A DNA stretch of 38,375 nt from Stentor coeruleus. Its lineage: Eukaryota; Ciliophora; Heterotrichea; Heterotrichida; Stentoridae. The stretch lies in NCBI GenBank assembly GCA_001970955.1, contig MPUH01000720.1, forward strand, positions 1 to 38,375. The letters run 5' to 3'. Shown here in pieces: positions 11,001 to 20,214 of the stretch (positions within the stretch are counted from its first letter, which is position 1; each line of letters begins with the position of its first letter). The notes below the pieces were generated by a model. That model did no database searches and had not been told where the DNA came from. It was given only the letters and a program-made list of their open reading frames with translations. The position numbers and the translations under genes were made by a program.

Positions 11001-13237
11001 TATTTTTGTATATCTTCTGTATATTGTTGAATTTGTTCATTTATTATGGTATGAGCTTTTGCTTCATCTAAAGATTTTTCTAGTGATTCTATTTGTCTTG
11101 TAAGGTTTTTGATAGTTTTTTCGTAATTTTCTTTTTCTTCTAAGAGTGTTATGGGTTTATATTCAATTTCAATTCCTAAATCGTTTATTTGTAATAAGTC
11201 ATTTAGTTTCTTTTCTGTCTCCTCCATTCTTGCGGTTATTTTTGCTTTGATTTCTGAGATTTGTTTTTTCTCATCTTTATTTTTCTTGTTTTTTACTGAT
11301 AATTCTTTGAGTTTTTCTTCAAGCATAAGGATTTGTGTTTTAAAAGTAGATATTTCTAAGTCTTTATTTTCTATGGTCTGTTGATTTTTTTTAGCTTTAC
11401 ATTTTTTTGATTCTATAAGGTCATTGATTTCTTTGGCTTTTACTGCAAGTTGATCTTCAGCTTCAAGACGATTTATATTCAACTGAACCATTAAACTGTC
11501 TTTACTTTGTATTGATTTTTCATATGATTCTATAAGTTTTTTAAGATTTTTCATATCATTTTCAAGAGTATCCATCAAAAAATCCTTTTTCTCTATGTCA
11601 TCTTCAAGCTTTTTTATCATAAAATCTTTTTTCTCTAAACCATTTTCAAGTTTTGTTATCATAGATTCCTTTTTCTCGATATCATCTTTAAACCTCTTCA
11701 TCATATTATCATTTTTCTCTATATCATCTTCAAACTTTCTTATCATAAAATCCTTTTTTTCAATATCATTTTCAAGTTTTTTTATGACAAATTCATTTTT
11801 CTCAATAGTATTTTCAAGTTTTTTTATTAAAAAATCCTTTTCTTTAATTTCATCTTCAAACTTTTTTATCGTAAAATCCTTGTTTTCATTCTCGCCTTCA
11901 AGTTTTTTTATCATGAAATTCTTTTTTTCATTCTCATCCTCAAGTTTTTTTATCATAAAATCGTTTTTCTCAATATCATTTTCAAGTTTTTTTATAACAA
12001 AATTCTTTTCCGCAATAATATTTTCTAACTTTTTTATCATGAAATCTTTTTTCTCGATCTCATCTTCAAACTTTTTTACTTGAGCGGAATTGAAATCCTC
12101 TAATTTTTTTCTGATTTCATTATTTTCCTTTATAATCCTCTCAGTTTTTTCATTATTTTTATGTATTTTTTTATTTAATTCAAGGTTTTCTTTTTGGAAG
12201 TTGTTAAGGGTGTTATCTAATTCCAAATTTTCTTTACACAAATTAACTTTTTCTATTGACAAATCGCTGATTTCATTAGTTTTTTTTAAAATAACTTGAA
12301 CATGTTCTATGTTATTATCTTGAAGTTTTTTTTCTGTTAGGCTGATTTGTTCTAAAAGTTCTTTGTTTTTTATATGAAGGTCTTCGATTTCTTTGATGTA
12401 TTCACTAATTTCTTCTAAGGCAGCATTTGATATTTTCTTAGTGTTTTTAATTGGAGAAGATATGATTTCTTGAATTTCATTAGCATGGTCTTCTTCTTGC
12501 TCTAGCCATTTATATTCGAAACTCTGCCTTTCTTTTAACAATAAATTTTGAAGAGAGCTAATTATAAGATTCTGCTCATATACTTTACTTTTAAGCATTT
12601 CAATAAAAGCGCTTTTCAATTTTTCCTTATTTGATTCAGTCTCTTGATACTTATTCCTTTTATTTTCCATCTCCTGATAGTTTTTCTTAATCATCTCATT
12701 TTCCATTGTAAGCTCCTCTATTTTTAACTTTCTATCATTATTAACCTTTCCCATTTCTTCTATTTCTTCTAACAGTTTATCAATTTCTATCGAATAAGCT
12801 GTTTTTTCCTCATTTTCAAGTCTATAACTAAAGTCTGAGATCCCTTTAGAAAGTTTCCTATTTGGATTTCTCAAATAATTAATTTCTTCTTCAGTATCTA
12901 TTTGCTTTTTAATCAGCATTTCGTTTTTTTTTTTCAAATATGAATTTTCTGCTGCTAATTCGTTAAGTTTGATTTCAAAGTTTGCAATTTGTGATTCAAG
13001 TTTTAGTATTGAGGCTTCTTTTAGGTTTTTATCAGAGATTGTTTCGTATTTTAAAGAGCCTTTTAAAGAAAGTTCTCGAGGTTTTTTTACTGGAGATGGG
13101 CTGAAGGTCTGAGAATCATTTTGGAATGTCAGTTTTTTGCTTATTGAATCAGCTTTGCGATTGCTGAGTCTGTATAATGCATTTGTTTCAATTTTGGGTT
13201 TTATCTTGTCATCTCTTAATCTCGTTGTAGGATCCAT
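8025..13237 (-). CDS. Giant coiled-coil protein with 14-residue tandem repeats
   Basis: As assembled, the frame is broken by Ns at 8314 and 8133, each flanked by a direct duplication. Collapsing both gives 5,091 nt, 1,697 codons (1,696 aa), start ATG at 13237, stop TAA at 8025-8027. The first 60 residues are basic with SPSPVKKP, possibly phosphorylated. The rest is almost continuous coiled coil rich in E, K, N, I and L. Residues about 387-554 are twelve 14-residue repeats (IEKKDFMIKKLEDD type). Six short beta-like motifs of the form hydrophobic-x-I-x-I-E-Y break the helix at about 685, 771, 824, 1146, 1315 and 1642. There is no motor, kinase or membrane segment. Long coiled coils of this type are typical of cytoskeletal, basal-body or tethering proteins, but assigning one would be a guess. 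Confidence 0.85.
8064..8202. repeat. Single-N gap flanked by a 69-nt duplication (assembly artefact)
   Basis: Bases 8064-8132 and 8134-8202 are the same, with N at 8133. Collapsing them lets the coiled-coil frame continue into a short C-terminal tail (NAMEIKRLSDGS) and a TAA stop at 8025-8027. Confidence 0.88.
8263..8365. repeat. Single-N gap flanked by a 51-nt duplication with one mismatch (assembly artefact)
   Basis: Bases 8263-8313 and 8315-8365 match except for one C/T difference, with N at 8314. Collapsing removes 52 nt and joins the main coiled-coil frame to its C-terminal part. The mismatch suggests allelic variation or a sequencing error at a contig end. Confidence 0.85.
11576..12079 (-). 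repeat. 42-nt coding minisatellite, 12 units
   Basis: Twelve tandem units of exactly 42 nt (504 nt, no indels), encoding two heptads each. The consensus is about I-K-K-L-E-[DN]-[DE]-I-E-K-K-D-F-[MV]. A degenerate thirteenth unit follows at about 11534-11575. Units differ by several substitutions, so the array is old rather than freshly expanded. The antisense strand shows open frames here, which are reflections of the repeat. Confidence 0.9.
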
Positions 13238-13541
13238 ATTATTTTCCTTGAAACAACAGATAAGATTTATTGTTATAGAATCAGTTAGTTTTATATAAGA
13301 AATGATTAGTTTTACTTTAAAAATATATGATTTTCTTCAATTTTAAAACAAAAATTAAAGACCAAGAACTTTATAAACCTATATAAAAAGCAAAAAATCT
13401 TAAAAACTATATCACATCAAAACATAAATCTAATACAAAAAACCTTTCAAATTAACTTCATTTCAACTAAATCCAACTTCAAAAAAAAATCAATATTTCC
13501 TCACAAAAGCCTAAGTTTTTTCTTATGAAAAAAATAATAAT
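13238..13541. other. Divergent promoter region
   Basis: A 304-nt gap between the coiled-coil gene (-) and SEC24 (+). The left part is T/G-rich on the plus strand and from about 13330 it is A/C-rich, so each gene has an A/C-rich coding-strand 5' flank. An out-of-frame ATG at 13525 just precedes the SEC24 start. Nothing else is seen. Confidence 0.5.
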
Positions 13542-15938
13542 ATGTCAGAAGGGTCAAGACTTCCCCACTTACAAAGACCATATTACCAAGCTCAAGAGCC
13601 AATCCCTACACCAACTCTAGCTCCCCAGCCTAAACCTATACAAAAAGAACAAAAACTCCAAACAGAAACCCTTCCTCGTCCTCTGAATCGTCAAGATGAT
13701 CATTTAGGAGTATTCACAGCGATAGGACAACTACCTCCAAGCCCAGATAGTCTTTTTTCTGTTAAAGAACAAGGTTTATCAAACCCAAGAATCCTTCGTT
13801 TTACTATGAACTCAATACCTACAGAAATGAGTATGTGTTCTAATATTGGCATCCCATTAGCCGCAGTATGGCAACCACTTGCTGAACTTTCAACAGACGA
13901 TGAGCAGATTCAAAAAATCGAAAGTGCTCCTTTTAGATGCACAAGATGTCTTGCTTATGTTAATGCTTTTTTCAAATTCACAGACTCAGGGAGAAAATGT
14001 ATCTGTAATATTTGTGGGCTAAGTCTTGATTCTCCTGAAGTTTATATGAGAGACCGAGCTTCTAAACCTGAATTGTATTCTGGGACTTATGATTTTAAAG
14101 CTCCAGCTGATTATTCTAATCGACCTATACAAGTGCCTTTGTTTTTATTTGTTGTTGATGTGTCTACACCAGCTTTACAATTGAGGATTATTCATCAAGT
14201 TATTGCTTCTATTAGGAATATATTAGATTCTTTACCTTATCCTGATAAGACACTTATTGGGATTATTACTTTTGATAATAGTATACAGATATATAAAATT
14301 GCAGCTAATGGTGAATTGATTGAAATTGTCATGACAGATGTTGATGACCCATTTATATCTGAATCAGTATCTGGATGTTGTTATAATGCACAAAATGATA
14401 AAGAAAAGTTTGATGCACTTTTATATAAACTAAGCGAATGGAGTTTCCCTAATGCAAATAAACAAAGCCTTTCTGTTGGTGGAGTACTTCATGCTATTAA
14501 AGAATATTTACTTAAAAACCGTGGAGGAAGGGTGTTGTTTTTTACTAGTCAGTCTGGGACTATTGGTAAACATGTAATACCTCAAAAACAAGAGTTTAAG
14601 CCAATGCATAATGAAAGAGAAAAAGCTTATTTACCAGCTGATAATTATTTGCAGCTTGGTCAAGACTGTTGTGCTGAAGATATATGTGTTGATATTTTTG
14701 CTTGTACACATCAGACTATAAACTCAGCTAGTCTTGCAGCACTTTGTAGTCAGACTGGAGGGGATTTTTATTATTATCCAGCTTTTCAAGTTGAAGCTGA
14801 TGGAGAAAAATTATATTATCAAATTGTTAGGATTTTAACAAGACAACAAGGGTCTCAAGTTGTTATGAGAGCGAGATGTAGTAATGGACTAGCTGTTGAT
14901 TATTATATAGGAAAATATAAACGTAAAGGACCAGTTGAAATGGAAGCAGCATGTATAGATAGCGACAAAAGCATAGTTGTTATTATAAAATACGATGAGA
15001 AACTTAATGAGGCTAATGAATTCTTCCTCCAATGCGCGATGCTCTACACAAACACTCAAGGCGAAAGATTGATTCGTATTTCCAATGGTAAACTTTTTTC
15101 AACTCGAAGTATTCCTAATATTTTAAAAGCAGCTGATATAGATACAATTGCTAATGTTGTTGTTAAAATTTCTGCTCAAAACATATTTGAAATGCCTCTA
15201 AACATAATCCGCGAAAACTGGCATAACAGTATAATCAAGCTTTTAATTGCCCATAGGCAGTCTTTAGGTGATAATGACTTTTCTAAAATCCTCGTCCCTG
15301 AGACTTTAAAACTTTTGCCTCTTTATTGTAATTCTGCTCTTAAACAGTCAGCTTTAACTTTATCAGTAATCCCTATAGACCAAAGAATAAACTCTTTATA
15401 TAATATCTTAAGCATTTCAGTTTATTCATCAAGACTGCTTTTATACCCGAAAATCTATAGTATTGGGGATATTCAAAGCCAATCCCATCAGCCAGGGACT
15501 TTTTCTAACAATACTATTCTTATCCTTCCAAGACTAGTCGGTGATTCTCATGAGTATTTAAAATCAGATGGCATTTATCTAATAAACAATGGGGAAATAC
15601 TAGTGATTTATATAGGAAAAGATGCAAGTAATGAATTAATCTACAATATTTGGGGTTTTGATAGTCCTCAAGACTTATTTAATAATGTAGACTATTGGCC
15701 AATTACTGATAATGGCAATGAGGAAAATGAGAAAGTTTTAAACATAATCCAAGATGTGAGGGTAAGAAATCCATCAGCATATTCATCTATATGCATGTTT
15801 TTTGAAGGATTAAGTGGAGATGATAGGATTATTAAAAAAATGCTAGTTGAAGATAATAGTGCATCAGAACTTGCTTATGGAGATTTTCTTATGAGAGTTC
15901 ATAAAGTTGTATTGAACAAAATTAGTAGAAACGATTAA
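13542..15938 (+). CDS. SEC24: SEC24, COPII coat cargo-adaptor subunit
   Basis: SEC24 pairs with SEC23 in the inner COPII coat and selects cargo for vesicles leaving the endoplasmic reticulum. The 798-residue product has a short Pro/Gln-rich N-terminus (about 1-60), shorter than in animals or yeast. The zinc-finger domain follows with C133-x2-C136 and C155-x2-C158 in the FRCTRC...CNICG context typical of SEC24. The trunk domain starts near PLFLFVVDVSTPALQ (about 205) and the beta-sandwich, helical and gelsolin-like regions follow. The zinc-finger context YVNAFFKF and the trunk favour SEC24 over SEC23. It is a single ORF, stop TAA. THOC7 begins only 28 nt downstream on the same strand. Codon use is AT-ended, as in its neighbours. 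Confidence 0.95.
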   Translation: MSEGSRLPHLQRPYYQAQEPIPTPTLAPQPKPIQKEQKLQTETLPRPLNRQDDHLGVFTAIGQLPPSPDSLFSVKEQGLSNPRILRFTMNSIPTEMSMCSNIGIPLAAVWQPLAELSTDDEQIQKIESAPFRCTRCLAYVNAFFKFTDSGRKCICNICGLSLDSPEVYMRDRASKPELYSGTYDFKAPADYSNRPIQVPLFLFVVDVSTPALQLRIIHQVIASIRNILDSLPYPDKTLIGIITFDNSIQIYKIAANGELIEIVMTDVDDPFISESVSGCCYNAQNDKEKFDALLYKLSEWSFPNANKQSLSVGGVLHAIKEYLLKNRGGRVLFFTSQSGTIGKHVIPQKQEFKPMHNEREKAYLPADNYLQLGQDCCAEDICVDIFACTHQTINSASLAALCSQTGGDFYYYPAFQVEADGEKLYYQIVRILTRQQGSQVVMRARCSNGLAVDYYIGKYKRKGPVEMEAACIDSDKSIVVIIKYDEKLNEANEFFLQCAMLYTNTQGERLIRISNGKLFSTRSIPNILKAADIDTIANVVVKISAQNIFEMPLNIIRENWHNSIIKLLIAHRQSLGDNDFSKILVPETLKLLPLYCNSALKQSALTLSVIPIDQRINSLYNILSISVYSSRLLLYPKIYSIGDIQSQSHQPGTFSNNTILILPRLVGDSHEYLKSDGIYLINNGEILVIYIGKDASNELIYNIWGFDSPQDLFNNVDYWPITDNGNEENEKVLNIIQDVRVRNPSAYSSICMFFEGLSGDDRIIKKMLVEDNSASELAYGDFLMRVHKVVLNKISRND

Positions 15939-15966
15939 AATTTAGATTCTTAATATAAGTTCTTCA

Positions 15967-16536
15967 ATGGATCCATCAGGGTATATCGACGATGAGACTA
16001 TTATTAAAAGGCTTATTTATAAGGAAAAACCAGATATGAGGTCATTAGCTCAAAAGTGTATTGAGCTTGAAAAAACAGACTATTCAAAAGTTCATGCTAG
16101 TGAAAGAGATGAGAATATTAGAACTTTACATGAAGAACTCAATAGTTTAGAGCATATGACTGAAAAACAAGCGGTTTTACATGAAATGTTTGTTTCAGAA
16201 CAGGATTTTCATAAGAAAAAACAGGAAGAGCTTAGAAAAGATATTGAAAATTGTGCTAAGGAGATTGAAGGGATGAAAGAAGAATTAGAGATGGAAAAAA
16301 ATGTCAGGGCGAATTTGTTAGAGTATGAAGCTTATGCGAAGAATATTAACACTATGCCTCGATGCGAAGAGACTATGGAATTGATTGAAAAGGTAGATGA
16401 ACAACATGCGGAAGTATGTAAGATTATGGAGATGAAGAATGAGAAATTAAGAGAAGTGGAGATGAGATGTAAGAATATTGTTGAGAGTATTAAAGATATG
16501 ATAAAAGAGGTGGAGGAATCGGTTGGTAGTTTTTAG
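15967..16536 (+). CDS. THOC7: THO complex subunit 7
   Basis: THOC7 is a small coiled-coil subunit of the THO/TREX complex, which couples transcription to mRNA export in the nucleus. The 189-residue product is mostly coiled coil, close to the roughly 200 residues of the animal protein. Two conserved blocks support the call. The N-terminal DDETIIKRLIY matches the DDEVIRKRLL start of THOC7. The segment around residues 113-130 (NVRANLLEYEAYAKNI, then MPRCEETMELIEKV) matches the family block with RxNRQEYDALAKVI and HETLKELE. The start ATG lies 28 nt after the SEC24 stop, leaving almost no room for a promoter; cotranscription or a promoter inside SEC24 are possible. Stop TAG, followed by a long C-free T/G-rich trailer. 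Confidence 0.85.
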   Translation: MDPSGYIDDETIIKRLIYKEKPDMRSLAQKCIELEKTDYSKVHASERDENIRTLHEELNSLEHMTEKQAVLHEMFVSEQDFHKKKQEELRKDIENCAKEIEGMKEELEMEKNVRANLLEYEAYAKNINTMPRCEETMELIEKVDEQHAEVCKIMEMKNEKLREVEMRCKNIVESIKDMIKEVEESVGSF

Positions 16537-17230
16537 ATGTAATTGATAGATAGTTTTTTTTGTTTTTTTTTGTTTTTGGTATTGGATGAGGTGAATATAG
16601 TGTTTTTTTTTTTAATAAAATTGAATTGTGAGATGTTTGTAGAAAGATTAGGGAAATATGTTTGTTTTTTTAGATATGTTAGAGAATGTAGTTTATTAGT
16701 TTGATTTTATATAAACAGACACTTATTGGTATAAAAGTTTGTGAATAGTATTTATGTGGTGAGGGTTAAATGATTTCAAAACATTCGAATTTTTAATGTT
16801 TAACTTAGTTTTAATCATAATTAACTTGCAAAAGATTATATCGAAACTAAAACAATCCTATTTTCATATGAATTAAATAAACTTTAAATCATTTAATATA
16901 GTTTATCATTCTAAAAAGGTTAGCATATAAAAAGCATAAACCTTCTTCAATAACAAGAATCGATAATTTATTAATTTCTTTATAATACCCTAAAATAAAA
17001 CTCCAAACATAAAAACCATAATCTATCTCATAACAACATAAAAAACTTCATCATCAAAAAGCCTTTAACCTATATTTTTAACCTATTATCCATATAATTA
17101 TACATAAAACCCTTAAAATAAATCCAATCCATATATTCTATTAACAATTTTCAATAACTTATATAATCAATCCTATTATAATATAGCCAAAGTAATTCTA
17201 GTTCATTATAATTTCCTGGTCAAAAGTAAT
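16537..17230. other. Intergenic between plus-strand genes; C-free, then G-poor
   Basis: Bases 16521-16715 contain no C (195 nt, including the last codons of THOC7) with several long T runs. From about 16800 to 17230 the strand is A/C-rich with few G. This is the clearest trailer-then-leader transition in the window. No RNA gene is recognised. Confidence 0.6.
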
Positions 17231-18490
17231 ATGTCAGACAAGACTAAAACACGTGCAGTAGCTTCAAATCAATTTCATAAAAATAAAAACCCTGAAGAGC
17301 ATAGCTGGCGAGGACATGCTACAGGAAATCTTTCATCAAATAGATTTACACGTGAAATGATTTTAGAAAAATACTCTCCTGGTATGAGTTTACCAATAGA
17401 AATCCCTGAGTCTTTGAATTTACTTTATTTACCATTTAGTGCTCCACCTTCTTTATCAAAAGAAGGATTTCCTAATGGACTTAGCGATTTAGTAAATAAT
17501 AAGAAAATTCAACCAAGAGAAAAGCCTTTTGTTAAAGGTCATGAGTCAGGTGAAGAACATGCTGAAGAAAAAAAGAAAGAAGAAAGCTTGTGGGGTGATA
17601 ATGAGACTGGGGGTAAACATGAAGAACATCAGGATAAAAAAGATGGGAAAAAATTCAAAGGAGATAAAGTTAGCCGTAAGAATCTTCATGAAGGTGGAGG
17701 GGAGGAAAATCTTCATGGAGGGAAAAAAACTCATGAAAATGAGAAAAAAGCTCATGTGGGGGAGAGAAAAGCTCATGAAGGTGAGAAAAAACCTCATGTT
17801 GAAGAGAAAAAAGCACATGTTGAAGATTCAAAGCATGAGTTCAAGGAAGCAAAAAAAAAAAGGAACAAGAAAAAAAAAAGCAAAGGCCAAGCAGAAGTTG
17901 AAAACCAAAAAGTCAAACCGATAAAAGATCAAACAGCACCAAAAGAGCAAACAGCGCCAAAAGGATCTCAAGAAGCTAAAACAGGCAAAGAACAAAAACT
18001 AAACGAAAAAAAGAGCCAACCAAATCTTAAAAATCCTGAAGAGCCCAACAAAAAACCCCAACAACCAAAGCCAGGTAATCAAAAAAAAGAAGTCTCAGTT
18101 CTTGAAAAAAGTTCAATTCTCGCATTAGCCAATAAAGAAAACCCATTCGCCAAAGCTTTATTACAAGCAGGCATTACTGGTGAAGATCAACATAAACTTT
18201 TTTTCCCATCAGGTTCAAAGCCACACGAACGAGTCTGGTTTTACAAAGACCCAAACTCAATAATCCAAGGTCCATTTTCCTGCATAGACATGTTTATTTG
18301 GACAAACCTTAATATCTTTCCAGAAAACCTCGAGATTTCATTTTGTAACACAGAATTCATCCCAATGAATCAATACATCGCAAATCGCAAAAAATGTATC
18401 AGCGAAAAAAAAGTGTTTAAAAATGATTTCCCTGCTTTGGGAGAAGTAAAAGATCGAGATATTAAAAATCCATGGGTCAATCATCCTTAA
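17231..18490 (+). CDS. GYF-domain protein with eIF4E/4EHP-binding-like motif (GIGYF/EXA1-like)
   Basis: Product of 419 residues. The GYF domain lies at about 333-385, with W-x-Y-K-D, then the Q-G-P-F signature and M-x-x-W; such domains bind proline-rich peptides. Near the N-terminus, F39-TREM-I44-L45 fits the eIF4E-family binding pattern Y-x4-L-hydrophobic with Phe in place of Tyr. GYF proteins with such a motif (animal GIGYF, plant EXA1) act in translational repression with 4EHP or eIF4E. The middle (about 95-290) is highly charged and disordered, and includes five 7-residue His-containing repeats. An FPALG motif lies near the C-terminus (about 402-406). The GYF domain is certain; the repressor role is inference from architecture. 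The stop is only 25 nt from the stop of the convergent zinc-finger gene. Confidence 0.85.
   Translation: MSDKTKTRAVASNQFHKNKNPEEHSWRGHATGNLSSNRFTREMILEKYSPGMSLPIEIPESLNLLYLPFSAPPSLSKEGFPNGLSDLVNNKKIQPREKPFVKGHESGEEHAEEKKKEESLWGDNETGGKHEEHQDKKDGKKFKGDKVSRKNLHEGGGEENLHGGKKTHENEKKAHVGERKAHEGEKKPHVEEKKAHVEDSKHEFKEAKKKRNKKKKSKGQAEVENQKVKPIKDQTAPKEQTAPKGSQEAKTGKEQKLNEKKSQPNLKNPEEPNKKPQQPKPGNQKKEVSVLEKSSILALANKENPFAKALLQAGITGEDQHKLFFPSGSKPHERVWFYKDPNSIIQGPFSCIDMFIWTNLNIFPENLEISFCNTEFIPMNQYIANRKKCISEKKVFKNDFPALGEVKDRDIKNPWVNHP
17726..17830 (+). repeat. Five 21-nt coding repeats (7-residue K-A/P-H units)
   Basis: Five in-frame 21-nt units encode KTHENEK, KAHVGER, KAHEGEK, KPHVEEK and KAHVEDS. They lie in the disordered charged linker of the GYF protein. 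The single His per unit is regular, but no known metal-binding family is implied. Confidence 0.8.
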
Positions 18491-18515
18491 AGCACTATAA
18501 TCCAAATATAGTAAT

Positions 18516-19389
18516 TTAGTCTTTACATGCAATACATCGAAATTTTAATTCATTTGTGCACTTTGAATGAGCTAAAACTCCACATCCAATACATTTTTTC
18601 ATTCTTCCACTTTCTATCCCATTACACACAACACATCGTACATCTTTTTTTATCCTGACTATTTCTTCATAGATTTCTTTATATTATTTACCCATTCTTT
18701 TTTGTAGTTGATCTACTTCTTTTATTAAAATTTCATTATCTTGTTCTAATATAGGGAAATTTATGTTGTAAATTTTTTTTTCTTCGAAAGCTTTTTCGTA
18801 AGATTCTTCATTGTTTTTTAAAATACTTAAAGCTTTTTTATAATGTTTTTCTAATGATGCACATTTTTTTTGGTATGATAAAAAATTATTTCTGTTTTTA
18901 ATATAGCATTTTTGTTCGGATACAGTTTTTTCTAATATAAGATCTTTTTGATTGTTTAATTCACTGAAAGTTATGTGAGAGTTTTCACATTTCTCTTCTG
19001 AGGATATTAGGTCGAATTTTTCATCATCAAGGATTTTGCATAGTTCTGATAGATCACTTGATAATATGTTATATTTATTCTCACTATTTAGAAAATTACT
19101 CTTCGTCAACTTTGTTTTGAGAGTATTCAACTTGTTTAGTAATTTCATTGAATAACAATAAAGTTTGTTGCAGTTTATCATTAAGGAAATTTTTCCTAAT
19201 TTTAGAATTTTCTTTACGAACAAGTGCATATTGACAAACTCTTTGATGATTTGAAAAAAGTTTGTCATGAGCATTCCACATAAGTTTATTATGGGTTTGC
19301 ATATGATTTATCTGAAAATCCAATAGAGAAATTTCTTTTGATGTTGACTCTTCTAACTGAGATACGAAATCTTTTAATTCAAATCTCAT
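18516..19389 (-). CDS. Coiled-coil protein with C-terminal C4HC3 zinc finger, three exons
   Basis: Exon 1 is 19389-19100, exon 2 is 19083-18692 and exon 3 is 18676-18516; introns of 16 and 15 nt lie between. Spliced length is 843 nt, 281 codons (280 aa), stop TAA. Residues 1 to about 225 are helical coiled coil (QLEES, NHMQTHNKL, then LSELCKILDDEKFDL). Exon 3 encodes a compact cysteine-rich end: C-x2-C-x10-C-x2-C-x4-H-x2-C-x7-C-x2-C, beginning RCVVCNG and ending CIACKD. This is a cross-brace C4HC3 arrangement as in PHD or RING-variant fingers, though the last loop is unusually short. A ubiquitin-ligase or chromatin-reader role would be speculation. It starts 18 nt after the MsrB stop and ends 25 nt from the GYF gene. 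Confidence 0.85.
18677..18691 (-). other. 15-nt intron
   Basis: On the minus strand gtaaataatataaag. Unspliced, the frame ends ATGGGTAAATAA. Spliced, it continues as ATG GAA ATC into the zinc-finger exon. It fits the consensus, with A six bases from the 3' end. Confidence 0.9.
19084..19099 (-). other. 16-nt intron
   Basis: On the minus strand gtaattttctaaatag. It joins GA|T (Asp) between two overlapping frames. It is the only 16-nt intron found; the A six bases from the 3' end is kept. Confidence 0.92.
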
Positions 19390-19407
19390 ATAATTATATC
19401 TAAATAT

Positions 19408-19830
19408 TTAAGGATCTTTAGAGAAGTTTAAAGAAGCGCCATTAATGCAATAGCGAATTCCACTTGGAAGAGGGCCATCTTCAAATACATGTCCAAGATG
19501 TGCATCACAAGTGCGACAACGAACTTCAGTTCTAAGCATTCCATAGCTAGAATCGACTATTTCTTTTATCTGATATTGACTGGCTGGGGCAAAAAATGCA
19601 GGCCAACCGCAACCAGAGTGAAATTTATGTGCAGAGTTGAATAATAGTGTACTACACACAATACATTGATACTTACCGTTTTCAGTCAAATCTGTATATG
19701 GATGAGAAAATGGTCTTTCAGTATCACTCTCTTGAGTTACTTTCCATTGTATGTCAGTAAGCCTTTTTTTCAACTCTTCTTTATCCATATTTTTATATAT
19801 CCCTTCTGCGATCTTGCAAAACCTTCTCAT
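19408..19830 (-). CDS. MSRB: Peptide methionine-R-sulfoxide reductase B
   Basis: MsrB reduces methionine-R-sulfoxide in oxidised proteins, using thioredoxin as reductant. The 140-residue product matches the family along its length. It has two zinc-binding CxxC pairs (CIVC and CRTC), the HSGCGWPAF block, DAHLGHVF, and the catalytic cysteine in RYCINGASLNF, so it is the Cys form and not a selenoprotein. The first ATG gives a 14-residue basic extension (MRRFCKIAEG) before a second Met (MDKEELKK); the extension could be a weak mitochondrial presequence or simply part of the leader. The zinc-finger gene starts 18 nt downstream on the same strand. Confidence 0.95.
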   Translation of the reverse strand: MRRFCKIAEGIYKNMDKEELKKRLTDIQWKVTQESDTERPFSHPYTDLTENGKYQCIVCSTLLFNSAHKFHSGCGWPAFFAPASQYQIKEIVDSSYGMLRTEVRCRTCDAHLGHVFEDGPLPSGIRYCINGASLNFSKDP

Positions 19831-20214
19831 TATTATTAGGGTTATTTAAATATACGTAGCTTTATCAGATTCTAGAACTTTTTGGAAATTTGTTATACTT
19901 CATGTAATTTAGCTAATTTTTACAAGTTGGAATAAAGAGAAAGGGTCTAGAATAACATCAATAGCATTGAAAATTCTTTTATATTTATAACTTTCAGATA
20001 TTTAAAGTCTTTTTTTTTATCTAATTCAATATCTATCAAAGTATTTAATAATATCAAAGGATTTTTTTCATATCAGATTTCCCAATAATCCCATTTTCTT
20101 TATGTTAAAAACAAACCATCAACAAAATTCTAAACCTAACACAATCTTTGCATAGCAAACAATAAATTCCCTAAGAAATCTATGATCTCTAACCTAAAAC
20201 CTTTATCTAATTTA
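19831..20214. other. Intergenic between two minus-strand genes
   Basis: A 384-nt gap. The part nearest MsrB (19831 to about 19960) is the A/T-rich upstream flank. From about 20040 to 20214 the plus strand is A/C-rich, the expected 3' flank of the membrane-protein gene. No gene is seen. Confidence 0.5.

Noticed and set aside
11595..12083. Plus-strand ORF of repeated FFIIKSFF-like units
   Set aside because: It is the antisense reflection of the 42-nt repeat array in the coiled-coil gene.
8025..15938. UGA as tryptophan (Blepharisma-type code)
   Set aside because: Long frames such as the giant coiled coil and SEC24 are open under the standard code with TGG for every Trp and no in-frame TGA.
17546..17818. 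Antisense and alternative-frame ORFs in the charged region of the GYF gene
   Set aside because: Low-complexity AAG/GAA-rich coding DNA opens all frames; no independent start context or homology.
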